In this document: positions 34,989-44,433 of the stretch, piece after piece
How the letters are laid out: each line of letters opens with the position of its first letter
Numbering within the stretch: position 1 is the stretch's first letter
Assembly: GCA_026967495.1 (NCBI GenBank)
Contig: CP114060.1
Coordinates: 434,001-498,000 of the forward strand
Source of the DNA: Rouxiella badensis
GTDB taxonomy: Bacteria; Pseudomonadota; Gammaproteobacteria; Enterobacterales; Enterobacteriaceae
Length of the DNA stretch: 64,000 bases
Direction of reading: 5' to 3'
Position numbers and translations under genes: made by a program
The notes under the pieces: model-generated
The model's input: the letters and a program-made list of their open reading frames with translations, nothing else
The model's database searches: none
What the model was told of the DNA's origin: nothing

Positions 34989-35236
34989 TTAAGGTAATCT
35001 TCTGTTTCTATATCGTGACTTATAAACAGGTTTTTCTGGCTGTTTTACGGCGCGATAAATCCACACCGCGACCACCGCCAAAATCAGCCAAGGCAACATT
35101 TTAATAACAAACGTCAACAATCCGCCCAGCATCATCAGCGCAAACGCAACCACCAGCGCCGCAACCATCCCCAGTAAAGAGATGCCGGTCAGCAACAGCA
35201 TAAAGAAAAACCCAGCACGAATAATACTGCCAACAT
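34989..35236 (-). pseudogene. pspG: Phage shock protein G, one-base frameshift
   Basis: An ~83-residue inner-membrane protein of the Psp envelope-stress response. Repaired, it reads MLAVLFVLGFFFMLLLTGIS, then MVAALVVAFALMMLGGL and MLPWLILAVVAVWIYRAVK, two or three membrane segments aligning with E. coli PspG. The frame breaks at the A5 run 35206-35210 (T5 in the gene); a sixth T restores it. The start ATG at 35234-35236 has GAGGAG upstream. A sigma-54 promoter lies about 50 bp before it, as expected for PspF control. Its place between qor and dusA is as in E. coli. Confidence 0.88.
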
Positions 35237-35285
35237 GATATGACTCCTCGGGCAAGAATGGCGGGCCGCAATCTGCCCGTTAACA

Positions 35286-35301
35286 GGCAAAATCGGCACC
35301 A
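35286..35301 (-). promoter_or_regulatory. Sigma-54 promoter of pspG
   Basis: On the minus strand the site reads TGGTGCCGATTTTGCC: GG and GC are separated by ten bases, the -24/-12 spacing of RpoN promoters, and it agrees with TGGCACG-N4-TTGCA at most positions. E. coli pspG is transcribed by sigma-54 with PspF. Confidence 0.78.
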
Positions 35302-35453
35302 GGAAGTGCTTTCAACACAGGGATATATCAAGAAACGTGCCAGAGAAGAGGGTTTTTTAATACGTTGATATTCAATGGGTTATTTCACCCACCGCCACGG
35401 CGGGTGAAATAATGTGGTCAGAAAGACTAACTATTGGTTAATTCTCGCTACCC

Positions 35454-36511
35454 TTAAGCTTCGCTGGCTGCCATCTGCGGACGTGTCACCAACGACAGTG
35501 CCTGCTCGACTACCTCAACGCCTGCACCCGGCTTGTGCGCGTTCTCGCTTAAATGTCTGCGCCATTGGCGTGCCCCGGTATCCCCTGGAAAATGCCGAGG
35601 ATATGGCGAGTAATATGGCCAAGATAGGTCCCTTTCGAGAGCTCGGCTTCAATATACGGATACAGCGCGCGGATCACGTCAGGCCCGGTCAACCCTGACG
35701 CCTCGCGACCAAACAGACGTTGGTCAACGTCGAGCAGAATAGACGGATTTTGATAGACTTCACGTCCGATCATCACGCCATCCATGTGCTGCAGATGCGC
35801 TTGTGCTTCGTCGAGACTTTTAATCCCCCCGTTAATCGCCATCGTCAGATGCGGAAAATCACGCTTGAGTTGATAGACCCGAGGGTAATCCAGCGGCGGC
35901 ACTTCACGGTTTTCTTTTGGGCTAAGCCCCGACAGCCATGCCTTGCGCGCGTGAATGATAAAGGTGTCGCATTCGCCACGTTCGGAGACCTGCTGCACGA
36001 AATCACACAGGAATGCGTAGCTGTCCAGCGTGTCGATGCCAATGCGCGTCTTGACGGTGACAGGAATGGACACCACGTCACGCATTGCCTTGATGCAGTC
36101 CGCAACCAGAGAGGCCTGAGCCATCAGGCAGGCACCGAACATGCCGTTCTGCACTCGATCCGACGGGCAGCCAACGTTGAGATTGATTTCATCATAGCCA
36201 CGCTGCTCGGCCAGTTTGGCGCAGGTTGCCAGGTCTTGCGGATTGCTGCCGCCCAGCTGAAGCGAAACCGGATGTTCCTGCTCACCAAAAGCCAGATAAT
36301 CCCCTTTACCATGGATAATCGCTCCAGTTGTCACCATCTCGGTATACAGCAGCGTATCGCGGCTCATCAGGCGATGGAAATGACGACAGTGGCGGTCGGT
36401 CCAGTCCAGCATTGGCGCGATAGAAAAGCGCTGAGCGGAAAAACGTGAAGGACTCGCATCAGCATTCGCTGATTCTGGGGAAGGCTTTCCTGGATGATTA
36501 ATCTCTGACAT
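35454..36511 (-). pseudogene. dusA: tRNA-dihydrouridine synthase A, frameshift near the C-terminus
   Basis: A ~352-residue FMN enzyme reducing U20/U20a in tRNA. Core: FSIAPMLDWTDRHCRHFHRLMS, LQLGGSNPQDLATCA, EINLNVGCPSDRVQNGMFGACLM with the catalytic cysteine near 120, TVKTRIGID and INGGIKSLDEA. As read it stops after IFQGIPGHANGADI. One extra G in the G4 run (35573-35576 on the + strand, C4) restores GIPGARQWRRHLSENAH, the RNA-contacting tail of DusA, and moves the stop to 35454-35456. Position between pspG and zur is as in E. coli. Confidence 0.93.
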
Positions 36512-36734
36512 CGACCTGAAATTCGCTGAAAATGGGCTTATGGCGTACCAACGCTTTATAGGATAACGCGGCTAAAAGCACCGAAATCGTGATAAAGGCT
36601 GGAATATGATGGGTGATTATATCACAGAACAAAGATTCGGCATCTCATAGACCCAACGGCAACTGCGGCATAGCTCTCGGCGATTGTCCAGAAGCGTGAT
36701 AAAATCAGCATTCTATTTATGCAGAGACGTCGCG

Positions 36735-37244
36735 ATGAACTCAACCACTACGGAAAATATCCTCACTCAAGCTGAGCATTTGTGCCAGCAACGTAGCGTT
36801 CGGCTTACCCCGCAGCGGCTTGAAGTGTTGCGTCTGATGACGGAACAACCTGGCGCCATCAGCGCCTACGACCTGCTCGATCTTCTGCGAAAAACTGAGC
36901 CTCAGGCCAAACCGCCTACGGTTTACCGCGCACTGGATTTCCTGCTCGAGCAAGGCTTTATTCACCGCGTTGAATCAGCAAACAGCTATGTGGTCTGCCA
37001 CCATTTCGAAGAGCCTAGCCACACTTCCGCGCTGTTTATCTGTGACCGCTGTGGACTGGTTACAGAGATAACCACTGACGGGATTGAAGAGCGACTCGGC
37101 AAGTTGGCGAAAGACTCCGGTTTTGCGCTGCGCCATTCTGTCGTGGAAGCACATGGTCTCTGCGCCGAGTGCGCCATCGTTGAATCATGCGAAAGTCATG
37201 ACCACTGCGAACACGATCATACTATTGCAGTAAAAAAGCGTTAA
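36735..37244 (+). CDS. zur: Zinc uptake regulator
   Basis: A 169-residue Fur-family repressor of zinc import. HTH region: RLTPQRLEVLRLMTEQPGAI then KPPTVYRALDFLLEQGFIHRVES. Zinc ligands: HHFEEPSHTSALFICDRCGLV (first cysteine pair), CAECAIVESCESHDHCEHDH (second pair and histidine-rich tail). Start MNSTTTENIL at 36735 rather than the upstream ATG at 36684, because it matches the E. coli protein. Divergent from dusA. Confidence 0.95.
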   Translation: MNSTTTENILTQAEHLCQQRSVRLTPQRLEVLRLMTEQPGAISAYDLLDLLRKTEPQAKPPTVYRALDFLLEQGFIHRVESANSYVVCHHFEEPSHTSALFICDRCGLVTEITTDGIEERLGKLAKDSGFALRHSVVEAHGLCAECAIVESCESHDHCEHDHTIAVKKR

Positions 37245-37325
37245 AAGAACGGTTATTCCAATCATCCATTGAGGTCTTTGGGATCTCATCAGAGGTCTTG
37301 CAGAGGGTTTACTGAGGGAGTTCTT

Positions 37326-37745
37326 ATGAAAGACGTTTTCAATGCGAGCTGTCACTGCGGTGCGGTTAAATTCACCGTGAAACTGACAGACGGGTTTAAC
37401 ACCATCCGCCGCTGCGATTGCTCGCTTTGCCGCATGCGCGGTGCCGTGGTGGTATCGGCCGATCTGCAGGATATCACCATTACTGAAGGTCAGGAAAAAC
37501 TGACCGAATATCGCTTCAATACCCAAACCGCGAAACACTTTTTCTGCTCCGTTTGCGGGATCTACACCCACCATCAACGGCGCTCAAATCCGACCCAGTA
37601 TGGCGTGAATACTGCCTGCCTCGAGGGTGTCTCTCCGTTTGATTTCCCGGAAGTGGTCGTGATGAACGGCAAGACGCATCCTAAAGATACGCAGACCGCG
37701 GCGAAGATAGCAGGTTACTTGCGGTTCAGTCCGACGCAGGAATAA
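37326..37745 (+). CDS. GFA-family (Mss4-like) zinc protein
   Basis: A 139-residue protein with the CENP-V/GFA zinc fold: NASCHCGAVKF near residue 8, RRCDCSLCRMRGAVVVSA near 35, HFFCSVCGIYTHHQRRSNPTQYG near 85. The cysteine set for two zinc ions is complete. The family is named for glutathione-dependent formaldehyde-activating enzyme, though most members are uncharacterised. It lies between zur and yjbJ, which are close to each other in E. coli. The start at 37326 has GGGAG upstream. Confidence 0.87.
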   Translation: MKDVFNASCHCGAVKFTVKLTDGFNTIRRCDCSLCRMRGAVVVSADLQDITITEGQEKLTEYRFNTQTAKHFFCSVCGIYTHHQRRSNPTQYGVNTACLEGVSPFDFPEVVVMNGKTHPKDTQTAAKIAGYLRFSPTQE

Positions 37746-37810
37746 CGTTTCATCAAACGCTGACCCGTTTTTCTAAGGGGATTGGGTGAGATAGGTTTGA
37801 ACAACGGAGT

Positions 37811-37879
37811 GGGTACTTCCTTGTACCCTGCATCCTGAAAAGCGTCTTGGGTAGGAGCAGCTTTAATTCTCAGGATGCA
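37811..37879. repeat. Compound inverted-repeat element
   Basis: A perfect hairpin GGGTAC-TTCCTT-GTACCC occupies 37811-37828. Immediately after, TGCATCCTGA (37829-37838) is the exact inverse of TCAGGATGCA (37870-37879). The element could be an intergenic repeat, a convergent-transcript terminator or a small RNA. Confidence 0.5.
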
Positions 37880-37898
37880 CATTCGGGGGAGTCACCGA

Positions 37899-38108
37899 TT
37901 ACCAGTGGTATTTATGGTCAGATTCCCAGGACTTAACCTCTTTTTCAGCCTGCTCTTTCTGATATCCGTATCTTTCCTGAATCTTGCCGACCAGCTGATC
38001 GCGCTTACCTTCAACAACAGTCAGGTCGTCGTCGGTTAGCTTACCCCATTTTTCTTTCACTTTGCCTTTGAACTGCTTCCAGTTACCGTCTGCTTGGTCC
38101 TTATTCAT
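37899..38108 (-). CDS. yjbJ: CsbD-family stress protein YjbJ
   Basis: A 69-residue CsbD-like protein: MNKDQADGNWKQFKGKVKEK, then LTDDDLTVVEGKRDQLVGKI and QERYGYQKEQAEKEVKSWE. Almost identical to E. coli YjbJ, an abundant stationary-phase and osmotic-stress protein of unknown mechanism. The start at 38108 is preferred to an ATG two codons earlier. Confidence 0.93.
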   Translation of the reverse strand: MNKDQADGNWKQFKGKVKEKWGKLTDDDLTVVEGKRDQLVGKIQERYGYQKEQAEKEVKSWESDHKYHW

Positions 38109-38243
38109 AATCAACTCTCCTGTTTAGCTTAGGTGTTACTGCATTTGATAAATGCTTATCAACAGTTCTAATTGTAGTCGCTAATTTCAGCATTTCAGGC
38201 TTAAACAGGAATTAAGAGCATAACTAGGATTAATCCAAAGCAT

Positions 38244-39593
38244 TTAAATCCAGGTGCCTTTTTGCCAGTGGCGTCGCCAAATCCAGCCTAACGCCACGCC
38301 CCGCAGCGACAGAAAGACCGCCACGGCGAGCCAGAGAGCGTGGTTACCCAGCGTGGGTAACGCCAGTAATGTCAACGCGTAACCTGCGGCGGCGACCGCC
38401 ATGCTGTTGCGCATTTCTTTTCCACGCGTTGCGCCAATAAACATGCCATCGAGCAGATAACACCATACGCCCACCAGCGGTAAGATAATCTGCCAGCCAA
38501 GATAGCGGTCGGCCAGCGTTCTTAGGTCGGCAATTGAGGTGAGCAGATTGACAATTTGCTCACCGGCCAGCGCATACACCACAGCGAAGCCAAGCGCGAC
38601 CAGTCCGGCCTGTCGACAGGCCGCGTGCCACACGTGCAGCAGCTTACTCTCGTCTTTCGCGCCAAACGCCTCCCCGGAATGTGCCTCGACCGCGTAGGCA
38701 AAGCCGTCGAGCGCAAAGGCGGTGAAGGTGAGCAGGTTCATCAGCACGGCGTTGACGGCAACGATCTCCGTCCCGAGTCGCGCACCGATGATAGTAAGGG
38801 AAGAGAAGCACAGCTGCACCAGCAGGGAACGCAGCATAATGTCCCGATTAAGCGCGATCAGCTGGCGCAGATTGCCGCGCCATGCGTCTTTCAGCAGCTC
38901 AATACTTATTCCGTGTCTTCTCATCACAATGGAAACTAGCCACAGTCCCAAAGCCAGCGTGGCATATTCGGAGCAGGCGGTAGCAACGGCCGCACCCTTG
39001 ACGTTCCATCCCAACCCGACCACCAGCCACAGGTCAAGAATAACGTTAAGCAGATTGCCTACTATCAGCATGATGACCGGCGCACGCACATACTGGTACT
39101 CCAGCAACCAGCCGAGAATCACTAGGTTCGCCAGCGACGCAGGGGCGCTATACCAGCGAATCGAGATGAATATTTGCGCCTGCTGGAGCACCGCCTGACT
39201 GCCGCCCACGATGTGCAATGCGGCGGAAATCAACGGCTGGCGAAACAGGAAAATGAGCGTACCGGCAATCAGTGCCAACAAAAACGGCTGCACGAACGCG
39301 CGGGCCAGCAGAAGGTTATTACGCGCCCCCAGCGCCTGCGCGGTCATTCCGGTGGTGCTCATACGCAGGAAGAGCAATAGCATAAATAGGAAGCTGGTGA
39401 CCATTGCCCCGACGGCGACACCGCCAAGATAATCAGGGCTATCAAGATGACCAATCACTGCTGTATCAACCAAACCCAGCAAGGGCACGGTAATGTTGGA
39501 GAAGATCATCGGGAGGGCGAGAAGCCAGAGCGCCTTGTCGGCAGGGCTTAGAAAGGTTTTTCTTAAAGCAGGCAAAGAGAAAAGCGATCGCAT
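38244..39593 (-). CDS. dinF: MATE-family efflux protein DinF
   Basis: A 449-residue inner-membrane MATE transporter with twelve segments. Start: FLSPADKALWLLALPMIFSN; then LGLVDTAVIGHLDSPDYLGG; second half FTAFALDGFAYAVEAHSGEA and LVGVWCYLLDGMFIGATRG. DinF lies downstream of lexA in E. coli and is SOS-induced; it helps protect against oxidative and bile-salt stress. Here a 172-bp gap with a hairpin separates it from lexA, so it may be expressed at a lower level than lexA. Confidence 0.93.
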   Translation of the reverse strand: MRSLFSLPALRKTFLSPADKALWLLALPMIFSNITVPLLGLVDTAVIGHLDSPDYLGGVAVGAMVTSFLFMLLLFLRMSTTGMTAQALGARNNLLLARAFVQPFLLALIAGTLIFLFRQPLISAALHIVGGSQAVLQQAQIFISIRWYSAPASLANLVILGWLLEYQYVRAPVIMLIVGNLLNVILDLWLVVGLGWNVKGAAVATACSEYATLALGLWLVSIVMRRHGISIELLKDAWRGNLRQLIALNRDIMLRSLLVQLCFSSLTIIGARLGTEIVAVNAVLMNLLTFTAFALDGFAYAVEAHSGEAFGAKDESKLLHVWHAACRQAGLVALGFAVVYALAGEQIVNLLTSIADLRTLADRYLGWQIILPLVGVWCYLLDGMFIGATRGKEMRNSMAVAAAGYALTLLALPTLGNHALWLAVAVFLSLRGVALGWIWRRHWQKGTWI

Positions 39594-39696
39594 AATGGTG
39601 TGAGAGCCTCAGGCTGTGATGACGATTCGTGGTTTAACGGATTATATAAACAACAACGGCTTATGAATAACAGGTCTTCGTGTGACAGAAACAATA

Positions 39697-39716
39697 TCGC
39701 CCCAATGAAGGGGCGA
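39697..39716 (-). terminator. Hairpin between lexA and dinF (possible attenuator)
   Basis: TCGCCCC at 39697-39703 pairs with GGGGCGA at 39710-39716. The following minus-strand bases are T-rich but not a clean run, so partial termination is more likely than a full stop. Confidence 0.5.
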
Positions 39717-39765
39717 CAGGCAAAACGAGACTGTGTAAATGGCTAACGCCAAAAGCGGAGGCTGA

Positions 39766-40374
39766 TTAGATCCAGTCGCCGTTGCGGATAACGCCGACCG
39801 CCAGTCCTTCAATGCTAAAGTTTTGCTCGCGAAGATCGACCACAATAGGTTCGAACTCGCTGTTTTCAGGCAGCAGCTGCACGGTATTGCCCTGCTTTTT
39901 AAGACGCTTAACGGTCACTTCGTCGTCAATGCGTGCGACAACAACCTGCCCGTTACGGACGTCCTGCGTTTTGTGAACCGCCAGAAGGTCGCCGTCTAAA
40001 ATACCAATATCACGCATCGACATGCCGCTGACACGCAGCAGGAAGTCGGCGCTCGGTTTGAACATACCTGGGTCAACCTGATAGTGCCCTTCAATATGCT
40101 GAGTCGCCAGTAATGGCTCACCGGCGGCCACGCGGCCAATCAGCGGTAGCCCGGCTTCTTCTTCCATCAGCAAACGAATGCCGCGAGAAGCGCCGGAAAC
40201 AATCTCGATAACGCCTTTACGTGCCAGCGCTTTCAGGTGTTCTTCAGCGGCGTTAGGCGAGCGGAATCCCAGACGGGTGGCAATTTCTGCACGTGTTGGC
40301 GGCATACCCGTGGTCGAAATATGATCGCGTATAAGGTCATAGACCTCTTGTTGTCTGGTCGTTAAAGCTTTCAT
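39766..40374 (-). CDS. lexA: LexA repressor
   Basis: A 202-residue SOS repressor. The winged HTH is MKALTTRQQEVYDLIRDHIS to TRLGFRSPNAAEEHLKALARKG. The autocleavage site Ala-Gly is in GRVAAGEPLLA near residue 84; the catalytic serine is in LLRVSGMSMRDIGI near 119 and the lysine in DEVTVKRLKKQ near 156. All elements are intact. Two LexA boxes overlap its promoter, giving the standard autoregulation. Divergent from dgkA by about 105 bp. Confidence 0.99.
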   Translation of the reverse strand: MKALTTRQQEVYDLIRDHISTTGMPPTRAEIATRLGFRSPNAAEEHLKALARKGVIEIVSGASRGIRLLMEEEAGLPLIGRVAAGEPLLATQHIEGHYQVDPGMFKPSADFLLRVSGMSMRDIGILDGDLLAVHKTQDVRNGQVVVARIDDEVTVKRLKKQGNTVQLLPENSEFEPIVVDLREQNFSIEGLAVGVIRNGDWI

Positions 40375-40382
40375 TCCGCCCC

Positions 40383-40398
40383 CTGGTTGTTTATACAG
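40383..40398 (-). promoter_or_regulatory. LexA box 1 of lexA
   Basis: CTG-N10-CAG (16 bp), nine bases before the lexA start codon. Its start lies 21 bp from that of the second box. Confidence 0.88.
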
Positions 40399-40403
40399 TC
40401 CAG

Positions 40404-40419
40404 CTGTGAGTATATACAG
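40404..40419 (-). promoter_or_regulatory. LexA box 2 of lexA
   Basis: CTGTGAGTATATACAG matches the SOS consensus closely. The 21-bp offset to box 1 is the same as in E. coli lexA, so both dimers bind on one face. Confidence 0.92.
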
Positions 40420-40479
40420 GTACTGGCGGAATTAAAACCTAAGAATCTGCAAAAACAGACATTAAGAAGTATGAAATAT

Positions 40480-40848
40480 TCAAAGCCAGTGCGGCACCAG
40501 GATGACTGCCCAGGTGAAAAGCGCAAAGCCAATGGTGATTGAAACAGCAGCGGAACCCATATCCTTCGCACGCCCAGAAAGTGGGTGTATTTCAGAGCCA
40601 ATTCGGTCGATTGCCGCTTCTACCGCACTGTTCAGTAATTCAACAACCAGCACTAAAATGAGTGCGCCAACCATTAATATTCGTTCGATGCTGCTAACAT
40701 CAAGGTAAAATGCCAGTAAGATGGCGGGGACAACGACGATAGCTTCCTGACGGAATGCGGCTTCATGCTTCCAGGCGGCGGTAATTCCCTTGATAGAATA
40801 GCCGGCTGCCTTATAAATTCGGGTAAACCCAGTGACCTGATTTGCCAT
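40480..40848 (-). CDS. dgkA: Diacylglycerol kinase
   Basis: A 122-residue trimeric inner-membrane kinase that recycles diacylglycerol to phosphatidate. Three membrane segments; AAWKHEAAFRQEAIVVVPAI near residue 25 and VELLNSAVEAAIDRIGSEIHPLSGRAKDMGSAAV near 68 carry the glutamate and active-site residues. Length and sequence match E. coli DgkA. Divergent from plsB, as in E. coli. Confidence 0.97.
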   Translation of the reverse strand: MANQVTGFTRIYKAAGYSIKGITAAWKHEAAFRQEAIVVVPAILLAFYLDVSSIERILMVGALILVLVVELLNSAVEAAIDRIGSEIHPLSGRAKDMGSAAVSITIGFALFTWAVILVPHWL

Positions 40849-40974
40849 TATTTTTAAGTCTTAATGTGATTTTTAGGCATTTTAGCCTGAATTCGTTGTC
40901 CTATCACCACAGATCTCATACCTGCTTTCTGGTATCCTTGCGGCGAATTGCTAACAAGAGGCTTTACGTTTTTT

Positions 40975-43456
40975 ATGTCAGGATGGCGTAGACTTTATTA
41001 TACCTTACTGAATTTACCGCTAAATTTGCTGGTAAGAAGCAAGGTCATTCCTACAGATCCCGTGACGGAGTTGCGTTTAGATCCAACGCGTCCAATTCTG
41101 TATGTTTTGCCGTACAACTCCAAGGCCGATCTTCTGACACTGCGGGCACAATGCCTCGCGCAGAATCTGCCCGACCCGCTCATTCCTCTGGAAATAGACG
41201 GCGTTCAACTGCCAAGTCACGTTTTCATCGGTGAAGGGCCACGTGTTTTCTCCTATTATCAGCCTAAACAGGAATCGGTGAAGCTGTTCCATGACTATCT
41301 GGACCTGCACCGAAATAATCCGAATCTTGATATTCAGATGCTGCCTGTTTCGGTGATGTTTGGCCGCGCGCCGGGCCGTGAAGGTCAGGAAACTCCGCAT
41401 CTGCGCGTGTTGAACGGCATTCAGAAATTCTTTGCCGTGCTGTGGTTAGGCCGCGACAGCTTTGTTCGCTTCTCTAACACCGTGTCGCTGCGCGATATGG
41501 CTACCCAACACGGTACCGACAAAACCATCGCCCACAAGCTCGCCCGCGTTGCGCGTATGCATTTCTCGCGTCAGCGTCTGGCCGCAGTCGGCCCCCGTCT
41601 TCCGGTTCGTCAGGACTTGTTCAACAAGCTGCTGGCCTCCAAAGCGATTGAAAAAGCCGTTGAAGATGAAGCACGTAGCAAAAAAATCTCCCACGACAAG
41701 GCCCAGCAAAACGCCATTGACCTAATGGAAGAGATTGCCGCCGACTTCAATTATGAAGCGGTTCGCCTTTCTGACCGCGTGCTGAGCTGGACCTGGAACC
41801 GTCTGTATAAAGGGATCAACGTTCATAACGCCGAGCGTGTGCGTCAGCTGGCTCTGGACGGTCAGGAGATTGTTTATGTGCCTTGCCACCGCAGCCACAT
41901 GGACTACCTGCTGCTGTCTTACGTGCTCTATCATCAAGGCTTGGTGCCTCCGCACATCGCGGCAGGGATCAACCTGAACTTCTGGCCGGCCGGACCTATC
42001 TTCCGCCGCCTGGGCGCGTTCTTTATTCGTCGTACCTTTAAAGGCAACAAACTCTATTCGACGGTGTTCCGGGAATATCTCGGCGAGCTGTTCAGCCGCG
42101 GTTATTCGGTCGAATACTTCGTGGAAGGTGGACGTTCGCGTACCGGTCGCCTGTTAGAGCCAAAGACCGGCACGCTCTCCATGACGATTCAGGCGATGCT
42201 GCGCGGCGGCTCTCGTCCTATCACGCTGGTCCCTATCTACATCGGTTACGAGCACGTGATGGAAGTCGGTACCTACGCGAAAGAGCTGCGCGGGGCGACC
42301 AAGGAGAAAGAAAGCTTCCTACAGATGATCAACGGCTTGCGTAAACTGCGCAACCTGGGTCAGGGCTATGTCAACTTCGGCGAGCCGCTGCACCTGACGC
42401 CTTATCTGAACCAGAACGTCCCGCAATGGCGTGATTCGATTGACCCTATCGAAGCGCATCGCCCAAGCTGGCTGACGCCGACGGTGCAGGATATCGCCGA
42501 CAAGATCATGGTGCGTATCAACAACTCGGCGGCCGCCAATGCCATGAACCTGTGTTCAACGGCGCTGCTGGCTTCGCGTCAGCGATCGCTGACCCGCGAA
42601 CAGCTGATTGAACAGCTCGACTGCTACCTGCAATTGCTCCGCAATGTGCCCTATACCGCAGATTCTACGGTGCCGGACCTGACCGCTGACCAGCTGCTCG
42701 ACCACGCCTTGAACATGAACAAGTTCGAAGTCGAGAAGGACAATATTGGCGATATCATCATTCTGCCTCGCGAGCAGGCCGTGCTGATGACCTACTATCG
42801 CAACAATATTCATCACCTGTTGGTCATGCCTTCTCTGATTGCCAGCATCGTGATGCACCATAGTCAGGTAAGCAAAGCCGAACTGCTGCGTCAGGTCGAG
42901 CTGATTTACCCGATGATGAAGGCCGAGTCTCTTCATGCATTACGATAAAGCGCAGCTGTCTGAGGTACTTGAAGCCCTCACGGCGGAACTGGCACGTCAA
43001 GAACTGATTCTGGTCGAAGATGACCAACTGCTGCTTAACCCGCTGCGCAGCCGACCGCTTCAGCTGTTGGCAGCAGGCGTTCGTGAAACGCTGCAACGCT
43101 ATGCGATTACCCTGTCGCTGCTGAGCAATAATCCTAGCATCAGCCGTGGGGCGCTGGAGAAAGAGAGCCGTATCATGGCACAGCGTCTGTCGGTGCTGCA
43201 CGGCATTAACGCACCGGAGTTCTTCGACAAAGCGGTATTTACTACGCTGGTCGGTACGCTGCGTGATGAAGGCTATATCAATGATATTGGCGACGCTATC
43301 CCTGAACATACCCGTGAGATTTACACCATTCTCAGCGACCTCATCACGCCGGATATTCGACTGACGATTGAGAGCGCGGGCATGCCTTCAGAGTTACCGG
43401 CAGCCACCGAACCCCCGGCAGAGCCGAAAATCGACGTCAGAGACACGGACCACTAA
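40975..43456 (+). pseudogene. plsB: Glycerol-3-phosphate acyltransferase, one-base frameshift
   Basis: A ~826-residue inner-membrane enzyme for the first step of phospholipid synthesis. Start MSGWRRLYYTLLNLPLNLLV as in E. coli. Acyltransferase motifs: VPCHRSHMDYLLLSYVLYHQ (HX4D), FFIRRTFKGNKLYS, VEYFVEGGRSRTGRLLEPKTG and ITLVPIYIGYEHV. As read, the protein stops at residue ~657. The break at 42925-42931 reads GAGTCTC. Removing one base gives MMKAELFMHYDKAQLSEVL, matching the E. coli MLKAELFLRWDRDEL, and implies GAGCTC; the C-terminal ~170 residues then follow in frame to 43456. Because plsB is essential in most enterobacteria, a sequence error is much likelier than a true mutation. Confidence 0.95.
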
Positions 43457-43473
43457 TCTCCGTATTAAGGCAT

Positions 43474-43515
43474 AAAAAAACCCCGGTCATCGTGAGAGGA
43501 CCGGGGTTTTTCTTT
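43474..43515. terminator. Bidirectional terminator between plsB and ubiA
   Basis: AAAACCCCGGT at 43477-43487 pairs with ACCGGGGTTTT at 43500-43510, with A-run before and T-run after, so it serves both convergent genes. Confidence 0.9.
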
Positions 43516-43532
43516 GGCTCATGCCATGGCGC

Positions 43533-44408
43533 TTAGACCGCGGTCATGGTGTAACTCAGCAGGATGCCGATAAACATCACCATCCCTACATAGTTATTAT
43601 TGCGAAACGCCTGGAAACACGACTCACGCTGACGTTTTGCGGTGATTTTTTGCTGATGCACGAACAGGCATCCGGCCAGCAGTAGCGACCAATAGAAAGG
43701 CGCACCGAGATGATTAAGATGCCCTACCGCCGCCATCAGAGCCAGCGTGGCTAACTGTAACAGACCGATAATCAGGTTGTCGTGGCGACCAAACAGAATG
43801 GCGGTCGACTTGACGCCAATCTTCAGGTCATCGTCACGGTCCACCATGGCATACTGGGTGTCGTACGCCACGGTCCAGCAAATATTGGCGAGGAACAGCA
43901 GCCAGCAACTCAACGGCACCGTCTCCCCCACCGCCATAAAGGCCATCGGGATTGCCCAACCGAACGCCGCGCCCAGAACGACCTGCGGCAGATGGCTGAC
44001 CCGCTTCACGAACGGATAACTCCACGCCAACGCCAACGCCACCAGCGAGAGCAGAATGGTTTTATAATTCAGCAACAGCGCCAGACAGAACGAGATAAAC
44101 ACCAGCCCGCCAAACAGCATTTTCGCCTGCTTGCTGGTGATAGAGCCGCTCGGTAATGGGCGACCGGCGGTGCGCTTCACGTGACCGTCTACTTTTCTGT
44201 CGGCATAGTCGTTGATGACACAGCCTGCCGCACGCATGAAGAATACGCCCAGAACGAAAATAATCAGAATCTTGAGTGGTGGCGTGCCGTCGCTGGCCAG
44301 CCAAAGTGCCCATAGCGTCGGCCACATTAACAGCAGTGATCCGATCGGCTTGTCTATTCGCATCAGACGACAATAATCGCGCCATTGTCCCTGCTTCATC
44401 GTCCCCAT
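43533..44408 (-). CDS. ubiA: 4-hydroxybenzoate polyprenyltransferase
   Basis: A ~291-residue membrane prenyltransferase in ubiquinone synthesis, joining octaprenyl diphosphate to 4-hydroxybenzoate. The two aspartate-rich motifs are CVINDYADRKVDGHVKRTAGRPLPSG near 70 and DTQYAMVDRDDDLKIGVKSTAILFG near 190. Eight or nine membrane segments. Start is uncertain among three in-frame codons at 44399-44411. It follows ubiC by 25 bp, one operon as in E. coli. Confidence 0.96.
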   Translation of the reverse strand: MGTMKQGQWRDYCRLMRIDKPIGSLLLMWPTLWALWLASDGTPPLKILIIFVLGVFFMRAAGCVINDYADRKVDGHVKRTAGRPLPSGSITSKQAKMLFGGLVFISFCLALLLNYKTILLSLVALALAWSYPFVKRVSHLPQVVLGAAFGWAIPMAFMAVGETVPLSCWLLFLANICWTVAYDTQYAMVDRDDDLKIGVKSTAILFGRHDNLIIGLLQLATLALMAAVGHLNHLGAPFYWSLLLAGCLFVHQQKITAKRQRESCFQAFRNNNYVGMVMFIGILLSYTMTAV

Positions 44409-44433
44409 CAACTTGGTATTCTCCCTTGAGGCA

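Noticed and set aside
42920..42950. Programmed ribosomal frameshifting as the explanation of the broken plsB
   Set aside because: No slippery heptamer or downstream pseudoknot is apparent, and unrelated genes show the same GAGNCTC signature.
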